From Mortierella alpina (lineage: Eukaryota; Mortierellomycota; Mortierellomycetes; Mortierellales; Mortierellaceae): a stretch of 64,000 bases of DNA. The notes under the pieces were generated by a model. The model was not told the origin of the DNA. It did not search any database and saw only the letters and a list, made by a program, of their open reading frames with translations. Both the position numbers and the translations under genes were made by a program. Below are positions 47,235 through 58,352 of this stretch, in pieces. The stretch covers positions 1 through 64,000 of the forward strand of contig JANATF010000023.1 in assembly GCA_029449245.1 (NCBI GenBank), given 5' to 3'. Every line of letters starts with the position of its first letter. The first letter of the stretch is position 1.

Positions 47235-47440
47235 ACTTAGAAAGGCTCCGCGAGTTTGTCTCTACCTCGCGCTATAAAACTTAAAAGAGAAGGTGGAGTC
47301 AACCACAGTCAGAGGAAGACGTCAAATCAGTGGAGCAAACCACTTTAAAAAAGAAACGTTTTTGGGGTGCGAAGACAGACCACCTCCCCGTGGTGCACCC
47401 TGGGCAGCATTGCTGGCGAAGAGTCTGTCATTTGAAGCTA
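47235..47440 (-). repeat. Dispersed repeat, inverted copy
   Basis: Reverse complement of the 45,560-45,770 region in matching order: GACAGACTCTTCGCC, CCCAGGGTGCACCACG, GTCTGTC(T)TCGCACCCC, AGTGGTTTGCTC, GCGAGGTAGAGACAAACTCG. The TATAAAA visible on the plus strand at 47,273 belongs to this repeat. Confidence 0.65.
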
Positions 47441-49490
47441 GTTGACTTTTGAGTGTAGATGAAAAGTAATAAAAGGGACAAAATACAAGACTTGAATGAA
47501 GTGGGACTGAGAGCCTCTCATGGCCTGTGCGAACCACATGTGTCTGCTGCACTTTGGGTTCGACTGACTTGGACTTGGACCATACGAGGCACTTTGAACA
47601 ATGTGCGGACTTTATTCTGCGGCCGTCTCTTCCTAGAGCTTGCTCTCGGTAGCGTTTGTGATCGACAAGTAGGTGTACAGCATACTCAAGAGAGCATGGC
47701 ATTGGGGTTCAGTTCAGACAGTAGTCCTGGAGGCTGAGACCGTGCAAGCGGAACTGTACGTCTACTTGGCCATCTTGCCGCTGTGCAGAGACTGTATCAT
47801 ACCAGTAGCGCGACGCAACGTAATGTTTATTCGCGATAGAAGTTGGGACCCCGGGATCCCAATGGCATAGCTGTATAGTCCAGGGAGGGCCAGTTTAATA
47901 CTTTAGGAGTCAGGAGGTCCTTATTGAAAAGCGAGAGTCCAGCAGCACATCTCGCTGTAAGATAAACAATCGACAGTTCGTCCTTGCACATCCTGAGCTC
48001 CTCAGCTGCACTTGCTTTCTAACTCACCTTTGCAAATACCTCTGCTGGTCTTGACCAAACCTGAATCTCGGGCGATCTTTGAAGCTTTACATCTTTGCGA
48101 TTTAGGAGGGCCTGAGCAACATCGGTCGCATCCTGTTCTTACAGCGCCGGTCAAGATTGCAGTAGAAGTCGTCGTGTCAACATAATGACTCGCACTCCAG
48201 AACGATCTTGACAGATGAACCACTAAGAGGCATGGGGGGGGGGTGCTCTCGGAGTGCATCATGGCGTTGTGCGTCGGTCTTGAACTGAGCGGCATTGCTC
48301 ATGTACCTTAGACTGTATCTTCCTTGCGCCTAGTGAACGCAAATAAAGTTTTGAATCACCGTTGCAGGCTCGTGCAGTCTCCTCCGCGTCTCATCAGCAC
48401 CCTGCGAATCAAGCGGCTCTTGCGGTTGGTAATGATCGCCTTCATCATCAACCCTCATCAACCGCGGCCTCATTCACCTCTCTAAACCAGGTCCTCGACT
48501 GAAAAGCGCTCAGACCCCTTGAGTTGATATCGTCGCTCATCGCGTCAATAGACCCTCCAGCCAGGCTGAGAAAACCATTGGCTACATGTTAAAACTGTGC
48601 TCCACGTGTGTCCCGTTTACTTACCTCTGGTGCACACCGTCTTGTTTGGGTTGCGTGAGAGTAGCCGATTAGACGAACACACAAATATTGGCGGTGTTTA
48701 GAGGCATAGAGGCTGTGCGTAACCAATGTCACCGGAGTTAGGAGCTGGGGGTGCCATGTTTCGGTTCAGGAACTGGCCTTCTCTTCTGGGTACTCATGGG
48801 TGTGATATATTATCCCAGTCCACTCGATCAATGAGGTCAATGGAAACAGGAATGAACTCAGGGGCAAAAGAAAGAGAAAAGAAAAGGAGACAGAAGCTGG
48901 CGAAGATCCAGAGCAGATCGGAATCTACCTCTCGTGGCAAACGAGTTGGGCTGGCCTCAATTGACTATGATAAAAGGACCCAGAGGAAAGTAGAAAACCG
49001 GTCCGAAAGAGGATTTATAATCTTGTGGCCGGGATCAGCATTTAGGATTCTGGATCTTTGAACGGGAACAACCCTCGTCCACACCCGCCAGCAAAGAGGG
49101 ATACGCTGCGCTATGTTGCAAGGCTAAGTGAGATGTGCTAGAATGTCTGCATCCTGCCGTCACAATAGACACTAGCCAGACCTACCGGGACACTCAAAGC
49201 CATACTGGAAGGTGGCAGAGTGATAATAGGCGACATACGGATGTGACAGCCACTGCTGGGCCTTCATTTTTTGCTTTCGTGGCTAGAGTGGTCTCCAACC
49301 AGCCCGAAAGCGCCTGTGTTATCGATCGCGTGAGGGAAAGATCGGTCGAAAGGGTTTCAGTCGCAGTATGGCCAGCTTACAGCTGGCAACCCGGGGTCTT
49401 GGGTCGAAACTCGACAGAGGTCGGCCACCACGTTTGGTTAAGCTAGGAGTCTTTACACTTGATCACAGCTGATGGGCTTGATAGAAGGTA
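47441..49490. other. Intergenic DNA
   Basis: No supportable gene; the open frames here (up to 111 codons) have no recognisable features. Confidence 0.4.
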
Positions 49491-49492
49491 CT

Positions 49493-49499
49493 TATAAAG
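49493..49499 (+). promoter_or_regulatory. TATA box of the GPI protein gene
   Basis: TATAAAG about 208 nt before the ATG, followed by a TC-rich leader. Confidence 0.55.
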
Positions 49500-49700
49500 G
49501 TCCACAAAGGTAGAGACCTCTTCTGAAGTCTTTCAACTCCTTTGCTGCTTCTCTCTTGCCTCTCGCACGTCCGCCTTTACCCGCTGTACAACATATTCTC
49601 CTCATATCCTCATATCAGATCTTCACATCGTCATATCTTCATATCTTCAAATCCTCTAGACCGCTCGTCCTGTCTTCCACACATCGTCACTCTGCGCAGC

Positions 49701-51283
49701 ATGCTTATCCCTCGACGATCATCCTCTTGTCTAGCAGTGGTGTTTTCCGCTGTACTTGCTCTCTCATCGCTCGCCCATGCCGGTAACGACCGGAAATCAT
49801 GTAGTGGTTGATTTTGATCACCAGGCGACATCACAGCACTGATGCGTTACTCCTCTCTCTTTTTCACTATCCACCATGCGCTGTCCATCCTGGTTCTGGG
49901 CAACTCGCAACTCGACTAGACCGAGTGTTCATTACTTCTCCTCCGAATGAGACAACCATCGCTCCTGGTAATGTTGTTGGAGTGATACACCGCAAAAGGT
50001 GTTTCCACGTACTTGTTCGTGGTGGTGCAGCGCACTCACCATTTCTATTGGTGCTCTGTAGGATGCAATGTTAATCTAGGTTTCCGCGTACAATACTCGG
50101 ACCTGGCGATGCTCGAGTGGGTCCAATTGCAAGTTCTGGCGCAGGATCAGTCCGTGCTCATTGACAGTATTGATTACTCCACAAGGAACAGCTGGGATGG
50201 TATGTGCTTAATACGATTGTCGCAACCACTTAGCCCAGCCTTGACTCTGCTTCCGTAAGGATGCCTGCCCGCATCAAAACGCCTCATTTTCTTAACTCTC
50301 TGTTTTCTCAATCTATAGATACGCGGAAAAGGAGTGTACAGTGGACGGTACCGACAGACTGGCTCCCGGGTGCCTATATCCTTCGCGCGTTTGGAAATGC
50401 AACCTATCCTTGCCACATTGGAAGGCAGCTTGAGCCTGGCGAGCCTGTGCGGTGTGGGTTCCTGCTGGAGGACAGAATAATATTGCATCTCGATGCCAAG
50501 AGCAAGTGCCCAATAACCCCTGATACAAATGGTTCTGATACACCCGCAGCAGGACCACAGGAGGAGCTGGGACAGCAGCTGCCAAATCAGCAGCCGCCTA
50601 GCGGTGATAGCGGCAATAGCTACGCGAAACAGAACCAAGACGCCATGAACAAGAATCTTGACTTGGATGAAAATAACAGTAGCAATGGTATCGACAACAG
50701 CGAGAGTGATGATCTGGAGGATCAAGTGGAGGACGACAGCGCGAGCGAGGACAATGGCGAGGAAGGTAACTCGATAGGCCTGGAGATCGTCTTAGACCAC
50801 TCGGCGGTCGTGCTGATGCAGGATCAGACGATCGTCACAGTCCTGAGCCAAATCCAAGACTATAATCTCTCAGACTCCACCGTCACTCTGATCAACGGAA
50901 AAGTTGTTGGCATGGCCGATCTAATGGATAAGCAGACTATTGTCCGATTCGAACAGACGTTGCAGGATAGTCGTCTCAAGATCAGTAATAGTGGGGGCAT
51001 GAGCCGAGTCGCGCCTTTGAACTCTAAAGAACTGGTGGCGGCGTTGCACCAGGACCCGACGCTGATCATGATCCCAGCCTCGGATTCGGAGATTGAGGAG
51101 AGCACACACGGACACTTTGGGCTAAGCAACACTGGGACAGGCAATGGCACGCAGTCGGGCCATGAGCTGGCGCAGGACAGCAAGGACCGCTACCAGGATA
51201 AGGCAAACGGTGCTGGCACAGGCAAGATCGAGCTAGTGGCCACAGGGTTGGCCATGGTGGTCATGGCTGCGCTTATGATGTAG
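49701..51283 (+). CDS. GPI-anchored cell-surface protein with Kre9/Knh1-like domain
   Basis: Exons 49701-49782, 49920-49967, 50080-50199 and 50319-51283 join in frame (all phase-1 introns of 112-137 nt) to give 404 residues. A signal peptide (residues about 1-26) is followed by a beta-sandwich region with VFITSPPNETTIAPGG ... SVQWTVPTDWLPGAYILRA, which resembles the Kre9/Knh1 N-terminal domain of fungal wall proteins. A long Asn/Asp/Glu-rich linker follows. The C-terminus is a hydrophobic tail (ELVATGLAMVVMAALMM) preceded by a small-residue NGAGTG stretch, typical of a GPI attachment signal. It probably sits at the plasma membrane or wall. The family call rests on pattern, not on a search. 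Confidence 0.75.
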
Positions 51284-51398
51284 ATAGATAGTTTATGTTA
51301 TTTCCTACATAGCAAGGAAGTAATAATCACGTGTATTTTTTTTTTTACACATGTAACTTGACATCACTCACTCAAATCCACTCTGCACCACACCTGCA

Positions 51399-54300
51399 AT
51401 GGATGATCCTTCACAGGAGCCCGGCTGCTCCTACAGTCAACAGCAGGTATACGACACAGGACACAGCATCAGGATGCAACGAGCTATGGTGGAGAACGAG
51501 ACTAAGCTGAAGAAAAAACAAACAATGCAAACTCATCCAGTCTGATTCAATTTCTGCCTCTATTAGCTTACTTCCGCAGACATTGCAAACACTCTGGCAC
51601 GCGTTCTCAGCAACTCAGTGCCACAGCAGGTTCGTGCACTGTGAAGTTTCCGGCAGGTTTTGCCTGTCTTTTTTTAACAGGATGCAAGTCATTCTAATGC
51701 GTTCGAGTCGTTTCGGGAAGTAGACGGGGGATAATATCGGTGGCGTTCGTAATAAGATCACGACTGCGGCGAGCGCGACAGGGCGTACGCCTGCTGCCCG
51801 TCGGTCAAAGACCGCGACCGCAGGAGATAGCGATGACGACGACGATGATGAGGACGGTAGCGAGTCAGAAAACGACGAGAGCGACTTGGACGACGATACA
51901 TCTGGACTGGATGAGCAACATGTAAGCATCACACGCAAAAACCTATCTCAAAAATTCGCGACCCACCATCGGATGCTCATCCTCGTGATACTTGACATCG
52001 TATTGCGTGTATAGATTGAGACTCTGGAGAGCTGTGTCCTTGACAGTGAGTCCAAGCTGCAGCAGGCACAGAACACTGTTGCCCGAAACCTGCTGGAAAT
52101 GGTAAGACTTGCGCCGACCCTAACTTTTGAAAGGATCATACTGGAAGCGTCACCCTAAGTCTAAACTCTTGGCGCACTTCTAGGAGAGTTTGGTGAACAT
52201 GGTCATGTCAGGTTCAGTCGAAGTAAGAATTCTGAGGCCTTCAATATTCAAAAGCTGCTTCATTAGCTCAATCGTATATTCTTACCATGGCATATTGCAT
52301 GTTTTTTCACCTTTTACTTTCGGCTCCCATCGGGAAACAGCAAAGGCGAAATGTGGAAAAAAAGGCAGAGAGAAGGAGGTTGCGGTCTTCGTGGGACGAT
52401 GCCAAGAGGGAGGTGATGTCCGACCCACTTATCTTTCGATCTGCCGAAATCCTCGCCATTGCCACCGATTCGATCTTTACGCACATCGACCGCAGAAGGA
52501 GGAACAGGAGGCTTTTGGGACTGCGGTTCACTCTTTTGGAGACGGAGCTCGACCCGTGGCTGAAGGCTCATGGAGATGCTATCTGTGTTAAGTTCATCCA
52601 CCAACAAACGCGAAAGTATAAGGATTGGGGCGAAAAGGCAAAGGCGGATGAGCGCTCGGATTTCTATTGTAATCGGAAAGGAACAAAGCCGCAAGCTCCA
52701 CGGCGTCGACAACAGCGACCTGGAGGTCTGCCTGTCAGGACCAGGAATCGTGCACCGACCATCAGAATCGGCTGTCAATCTTGTATCAAGGTCATCAGGA
52801 CAAAAGTCAAAACCTCTGAAGGTGAAACAGTGCGTGTATGCATAGTAACCTACTACTACGGCCACTCGCACCCTCCACCAGGAGACAGCAGCATTGGAAC
52901 ACGACATCTGCCCGAGTCTGCTCGAGAGCTCATCGGCTCGCTGTTGAGGACTGGATCGCCCGTGCGCGAGGTTTTGCAGCGGATACGAATGGACACGGAC
53001 TATTACACTCAACTGTTCTTGTTTGCCAACAAAAAGGTTGCTCGCGACAGCACTATAACATACAAGGACATTTTCAACGTTCAGAGCGAGATCATGGTCG
53101 GGGAAATCTCAAAGGCTGAAGATCCGTACGTCTCGGCAGATCTCTGGATCGAGGAACTGGCGCGAAATGCATATGTCACATGCCACGAAAAGGGCGTGCA
53201 CTATGGCTTTACGACGCCATGGCAGCTGGGCCAATTGATGAAATTCGGCAAGGTCCTCTGCTTTGATGGAAAACGTCGTGTCTATGGGTACGAACGATCT
53301 TTTATCCCCCTGTCCTCAAAGTTTTCATTCATACATTTCCTTGTTGCTCGTTGCAATGCTTAGTAAACTAACACCCATGCGATTCTATTTCTTAGACAGA
53401 AAAATGCGCCAGTGTTTCTGTTCACGCTTGTCATCCTAAATGAGAGGACGGGAGCCAGCACACCTGTGGCATTCCTCCTGAGTACAAGAACCCATGTGAG
53501 CATCTTCAAGGATTGGTTTGAACAACTGCGGACGCGGATCCTCAGCATCTTCCAAGTCAACTATGCACCTGAGCTCGTTATAACAAATCAAGGGAATGTT
53601 GAAATGCCCGGCATCAAAATCGCTTTCCCGAACGCCAGGATAGAGTACTGCGCGTGGCATGTTGTCGACACATGGAGGACCAAGCTCGAAACTAACGGTA
53701 TATTGGACATCGCACCAGATGCTAACCAGGGAGAGATGGTCGATCAGTATCAGGAGCAGCAGGAGCACCCTGAAGAGACCAAGCGCAAGGTGAGATGAGT
53801 AACATGCATCACTAATGGCACCTGTGACTCCTATCTCGACGCTAATGTACCCTCTCCTCACGATCTGTCACTGAATCCATGCTCAAGATTCTCACTGCGC
53901 TGGAGTCGATATTGTACAATACGGACAGACCAAGGGCATTGGAGGAGGTTGACAACTTCCGACATCAGTTCGGGAGATATCGCCAACTGATGGAGTACAT
54001 GGAACGCTTTCATTTGAACGAGAGGGAACGGCGGCGCTGGATGATTTGTTATAGGGGAAACATCACGGCCACAGCCATCGACACCACTCCGTACATCGGA
54101 GGTTGGCAGAGGACGTTAAAGTCACTCTTTCTCAGTGATCCATACCAGGAGGTGCCACGAATCGACAAGGGCATTTACATGTTGGTCAAATGTGTCATTC
54201 CTCAGTGCCAGCTCGACTGTCTGAGCAGCCATGTGCGGCTAAGAGGGTTTAGTCGAGGACATACGATCGATGCGGGGCTCGCTATCAGTCAAGCGACGGG

Positions 54301-55180
54301 CTATCGCACACTCTTTCGCTCCAGCAACTACTTGGGAGGGTTATGTCTGAAAACGAGCGATCCTACCGTTATCAAGGTGTTGTCGTGCAAAACTGGTGAA
54401 CAGTCTGCGTCGGACACGACCCCGGATTTCTATCTCCTGAAGCTGGACCGCACGATCGACAGCAGCATGGAGTGTGTCGTCGCTTGTGGATGCCCCGAGT
54501 TTGCGGAAAAGATGGTTTATTGCAAGCACATAGCCCTAGCTATTCTGGAAACACCGCCATTGGAGTTTTATGCGAACCCAACATTCCGCCACCAAGAGCT
54601 ATCGAGGGAGATGGCTAACAAGCCTGTAACATCCCATGCGGAAATGTCTACTACCCCAGCTGATCTTGAGGACATGGTGCTAGACCCTCCTCCTATTTCT
54701 CGAGTCCAGGATAGTCCGTCACAGGCACCTATAGCATTGCCATTACCTCTACCATCACTCGTCTCGGCACTAGTGTCGGCACCGGCTTCAGCTGCATCGG
54801 ATCCAGTATCTCCCGTTTCAGCATCCTCGGTCTCAGCAGAGGCCCTGACAATAGCGATCGCGGAAGCACCGGTGCCATCTCCATCAGCTCCATCAACCCT
54901 AGGCGCCACTCTGACTCAACCGCCAACCTTGACACCAGCAGCAGTAACAAACACCAATGGCGATGCATCAACAGTGTCTGCAACAGCGCCTGCAGCGGTG
55001 ACAAGTCTGCAGACGGAACTGGAAGAATTATCTGAGCGGCTGCATAACCTTGACTTTAGTACCCATGCACCGGATCAGACCATGATGCGCGTGTTCCGGG
55101 AACTTACCCAGTATTGCGAAGCACGTTTCCAGCCGAGGCAGATCGCGAGTGCGGGTAGGAAACGCCACCGACTCAAATAG
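51399..55180 (+). CDS. MULE-transposase-derived protein with FAR1/GCM-type and SWIM zinc fingers
   Basis: Solid exons: 51757-51921, 52015-52101, 52184-52222, 52341-53287, 53396-53789 and 53888-55180, all in one frame. The 5' part (ATG at 51,399; possible exon 51,580-51,629) is tentative because phases there do not join. Order: acidic patch (DSDDDDDDED), helical linker, a Cys/His finger (FYCNRKG ... GCQSC ... GHSHPPP) of the FAR1/WRKY-GCM kind, a MULE transposase-like core (CFDGKRRVYG ... FPNARIEYCAWH), a SWIM finger (CGCPEF ... YCKH, about 54,485-54,530), a Ser/Ala/Pro-rich stretch and a short helix. The expected second catalytic Asp is Asn (VITNQG), and no terminal repeats are obvious, so it looks domesticated, perhaps as a transcription factor. 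Confidence 0.75.
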
Positions 55181-58100
55181 TGTATTGCCCCATGCGTCCT
55201 GTTATATGTAGTTTTTTTTGCGCAATATCACCAGTGCTGTACACATCTTTTGGCAAGGTGGTTGACCACCACTAGTTTGTCTTCCTGCTCCTCGTCTCCT
55301 TTGTTGTCGTGTGAGAGTGTGCTTTGCTTCTGCAGCCTTTTCTGGACGCGCCTGAGCATTGCACCGGAAGTTCAGTCTTGTTGCTGTTGCGCCATGTAAT
55401 CGGGTCCCCCTTGAACTCCTTCACTCTCTGTCCTCCCTATCGCACTCTCCCTGGTAATATCCCTTTCACCGGACAATTCGTTGCATCTACTCCTGGCCAC
55501 CAAAAGGGTAAGAGAAAAGAAAGGGGAGTCCACTTTTTTTCGACAGAGAAAGGGGTTCTGGAAACAAGACAGCTACTGGCATTTGCGGATGGCGCACGTT
55601 CGTCCATTGTTGACAGCTGTTGTCAACTCGACCCCTCAGATGTGTGCGTGCTTCCATACGGGTCAGTCCGCATTCTATGGCTCGCCCCCTTGTGTCATGT
55701 ACAGGACAGGTTCATCCTCCAGCCCCTTTGCCTGCCTGGCCTTGTTTGGACGATAAATCTGGACATGCTCTTCAGGTTCAGGATCACTGGTGGCATAGGC
55801 AAAAGCCATGGCTATTTACAAACAAAAAAAGCTCCATTCCGTGTGGCGCTGGGAATTCACGCAACTCTTGTTATCCACTCTTCCTGTTCTTCCTTGAACA
55901 GCGAAATCCATTTTTCACCTCTCTCATATTTTTTTCCGTCCTCGGCTGCAACAGTGGATCCTGCAGCACTTGCCCTTTATTCCAGTTGCCGGGACGCCCT
56001 TGCCCCTCTTGGTCCTGTGCACACAGAGCCGCCACACTTTCGCCTGCCCAGTCCTGTTTTGTTCCCAAATCCTACGCCCCTTCTGACATTGCCACCTTGA
56101 CACTGGCACATTTGACCAACCTTCGTACTCATAGCCGGCACAGCCAACAAAATCTAAACAACGAGACAAGAATCACCAACGCCTTTTCCTCACTCCTTCC
56201 TTGAAGACGACTCTATCTTTGCTCGTTCGTTTTCTCGCCTCATCATTAGGCCTGGTCCATGCCAAGTGCCTGTCCGTGCTTCACGTCTGATTCGCTGCCA
56301 CACCTACGCGCAGGTCACACAACATTTGATCTCTTGGAAGCAGAGCGGCAAACTTTGGACACACCAGAACAGTAGGTGATCAACACGCGTATTTTATGCA
56401 CACCCTTCACACACACGCGCCAATTCTTTTTTTATCTTTCATTCTTGCTTTCTTCCTCTCTTGTTTGCCACGGCCGCCCTGTAATCCTGATACCCTCCGC
56501 ATTCTTCTTTCGCCATCTCAATAACACCCCCCCTGGATACGCTACCTTTTGCCCTGGTGTCTGTCTCCTATAGTCCAGTGTCATTTCTTGGATCCTTTTC
56601 AAATGTACATGTCATTGTGTTTTGATGCAACTCTTTGTGTGTTCCTGAAATGCACACTGCAACTTGCATTCCATTTGAGTGTCTGGTGATGCAGCTCTTT
56701 CGTCTAGTTCTTTTTGTTGCTCCTTTTAATCCTCTTGTTATTGCGTTCCCGTCTCCCTCTCCCCCCTGAAGCTCCATTGAATCGCCCGCAGTGGATTAGA
56801 GTGGGAAAAGATATGACCTTTCCAGAGCGTTTGCTGTGCATATGTATACAAGTACTCTACGTTCTGTCAAAATGACAAAGGGCGATCACTATTTTCTTAT
56901 GGCTGTAGGACTCCGATCACCCGCCTTAACCCCACCCCTATTTCTTTTTTTTGAGCCGAGTTGACGTGAGGTTGACCCTGTGCAGCCATGGTCATGTAGG
57001 TTCGGCGTTGAGGGTAGGGTTGCACATTACTCGAGTTGGGTAGCTAGCGGGTCTATTTTTACCTAGGGTTGTGTCTGGTTCTGTATGACGCTTAATTTAA
57101 AAAAAAAGTACACTTTTGTCTTCCTTTCTTTATCGCACAAGTTCTCCATCCACCGCCCGCTCGAACAAACACCATCCCGCTACTACATTCGATGTGTATG
57201 TGCTCCTGTTGGCTCTTGAAGAAAGTGTCGACAGTGGTGACCGTGGTGACTTAGTTCCCTGGTCCGCATGCAGCGATGGGGCGATCGAGAGAGGGATAGA
57301 GAGACAGAGAGAGAGGGAGACGGAGCGAGAGAGGATAGAAATGAGGATAAGGAAGTGTATTGCGGACATGAGATGCTATTTGCTCTATCAGGCGGGAGAT
57401 ACATTGTGTGCCCATTGGCAGCTGGCACGCACTCTGTGTAGCGCTGGTCCCCCTTTTGGTTGCTCGCTCTGCAGTTTTTTTTTGCAAGAGGGTTATTTAT
57501 ATCTGCGTACGGCCCACAGCTCAGCGTCCACTCGCATATGGATAGACCCGACTTCGGAGTGTGCAGTGTGTGAGTGCGAGTCGCATGGGTTACAGCGTGC
57601 GTGGTGGAGGGCGTTGACCTGGCTTAATTTTGATGTCTCTCGTCGCATTGTGGGTGTCTCGCCCTCAACAACGCGCTCACCGTCACCGACCCTCTGCCCC
57701 TGGACGGGCACCGCTGTTCGTGCATTCCACCTTGATCCGATCTGCGCTATTGTCGCCGGCTGTTATTTATAGCCAATGGGCCAATCCCTCTTGTTTGATG
57801 TTCTATTCCTCGACCCATTGCCGTTCTTCATTCCCTTCTCTTCCTATTGTTTGATGGCCGTTGTTTTTTTTTTATCTCTCTTTTACTTTCTTCATTTCTA
57901 TTTTCGTTAGTCTGCATATATTCCTGCGCACTCTCCTTTCTTCCTCTCACTCGCTCGCTTCTTGCCCACTGTCCTGATCGCGTGCTTTCATTCATCGCAT
58001 CCCCACATCACCACGCACTCAACGTCCTCTCTATCCCATTGACGTTGTGGCTCCATCCTCTCTCTTTCGCTTGCTCATTCTACTTGCTCGCGCAATCACT

Positions 58101-58352
58101 CGGCTGCACTCGTGCGTGTGTATGTCTCACCGAGTGCCCCCTGCTGTCGGTCTCGCTGGGGCTGTATAGGCGCATGTTTTGACCTGACCTTGCTGACCTT
58201 TTCATTCTCTATATCTCTCTGCTCCCCTGATAGCGCTGGACCGCCATTATCGCTTGATCGCAACCAGGTCCATCGTGAACTGCAGCTCACGCACACAGTC
58301 ACCCGCATACAACAACCACACATACACATAGAGCAGAAAAAGAATACGCTAA
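55181..58352. other. Long intergenic region upstream of chitin synthase
   Basis: Strongly pyrimidine-rich on the plus strand near 57,840-58,100, with a GA-repeat block at 57,285-57,345. Open frames up to 258 codons occur but are biased, overlap each other and lack motifs. It probably contains the promoter and long leader of the chitin synthase gene. Confidence 0.45.

Noticed and set aside
47273-47279. TATAAAA as a second promoter
   Set aside because: It belongs to the inverted copy of the dispersed repeat found at 45,560.
48726-49061. 111-codon basic frame
   Set aside because: Composition looks random, with no start context or motif.
55324-56100. 258-codon open frame in the long intergenic region
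   Set aside because: Biased composition, overlapping frames of similar length, no motif; the sequence is pyrimidine-rich.
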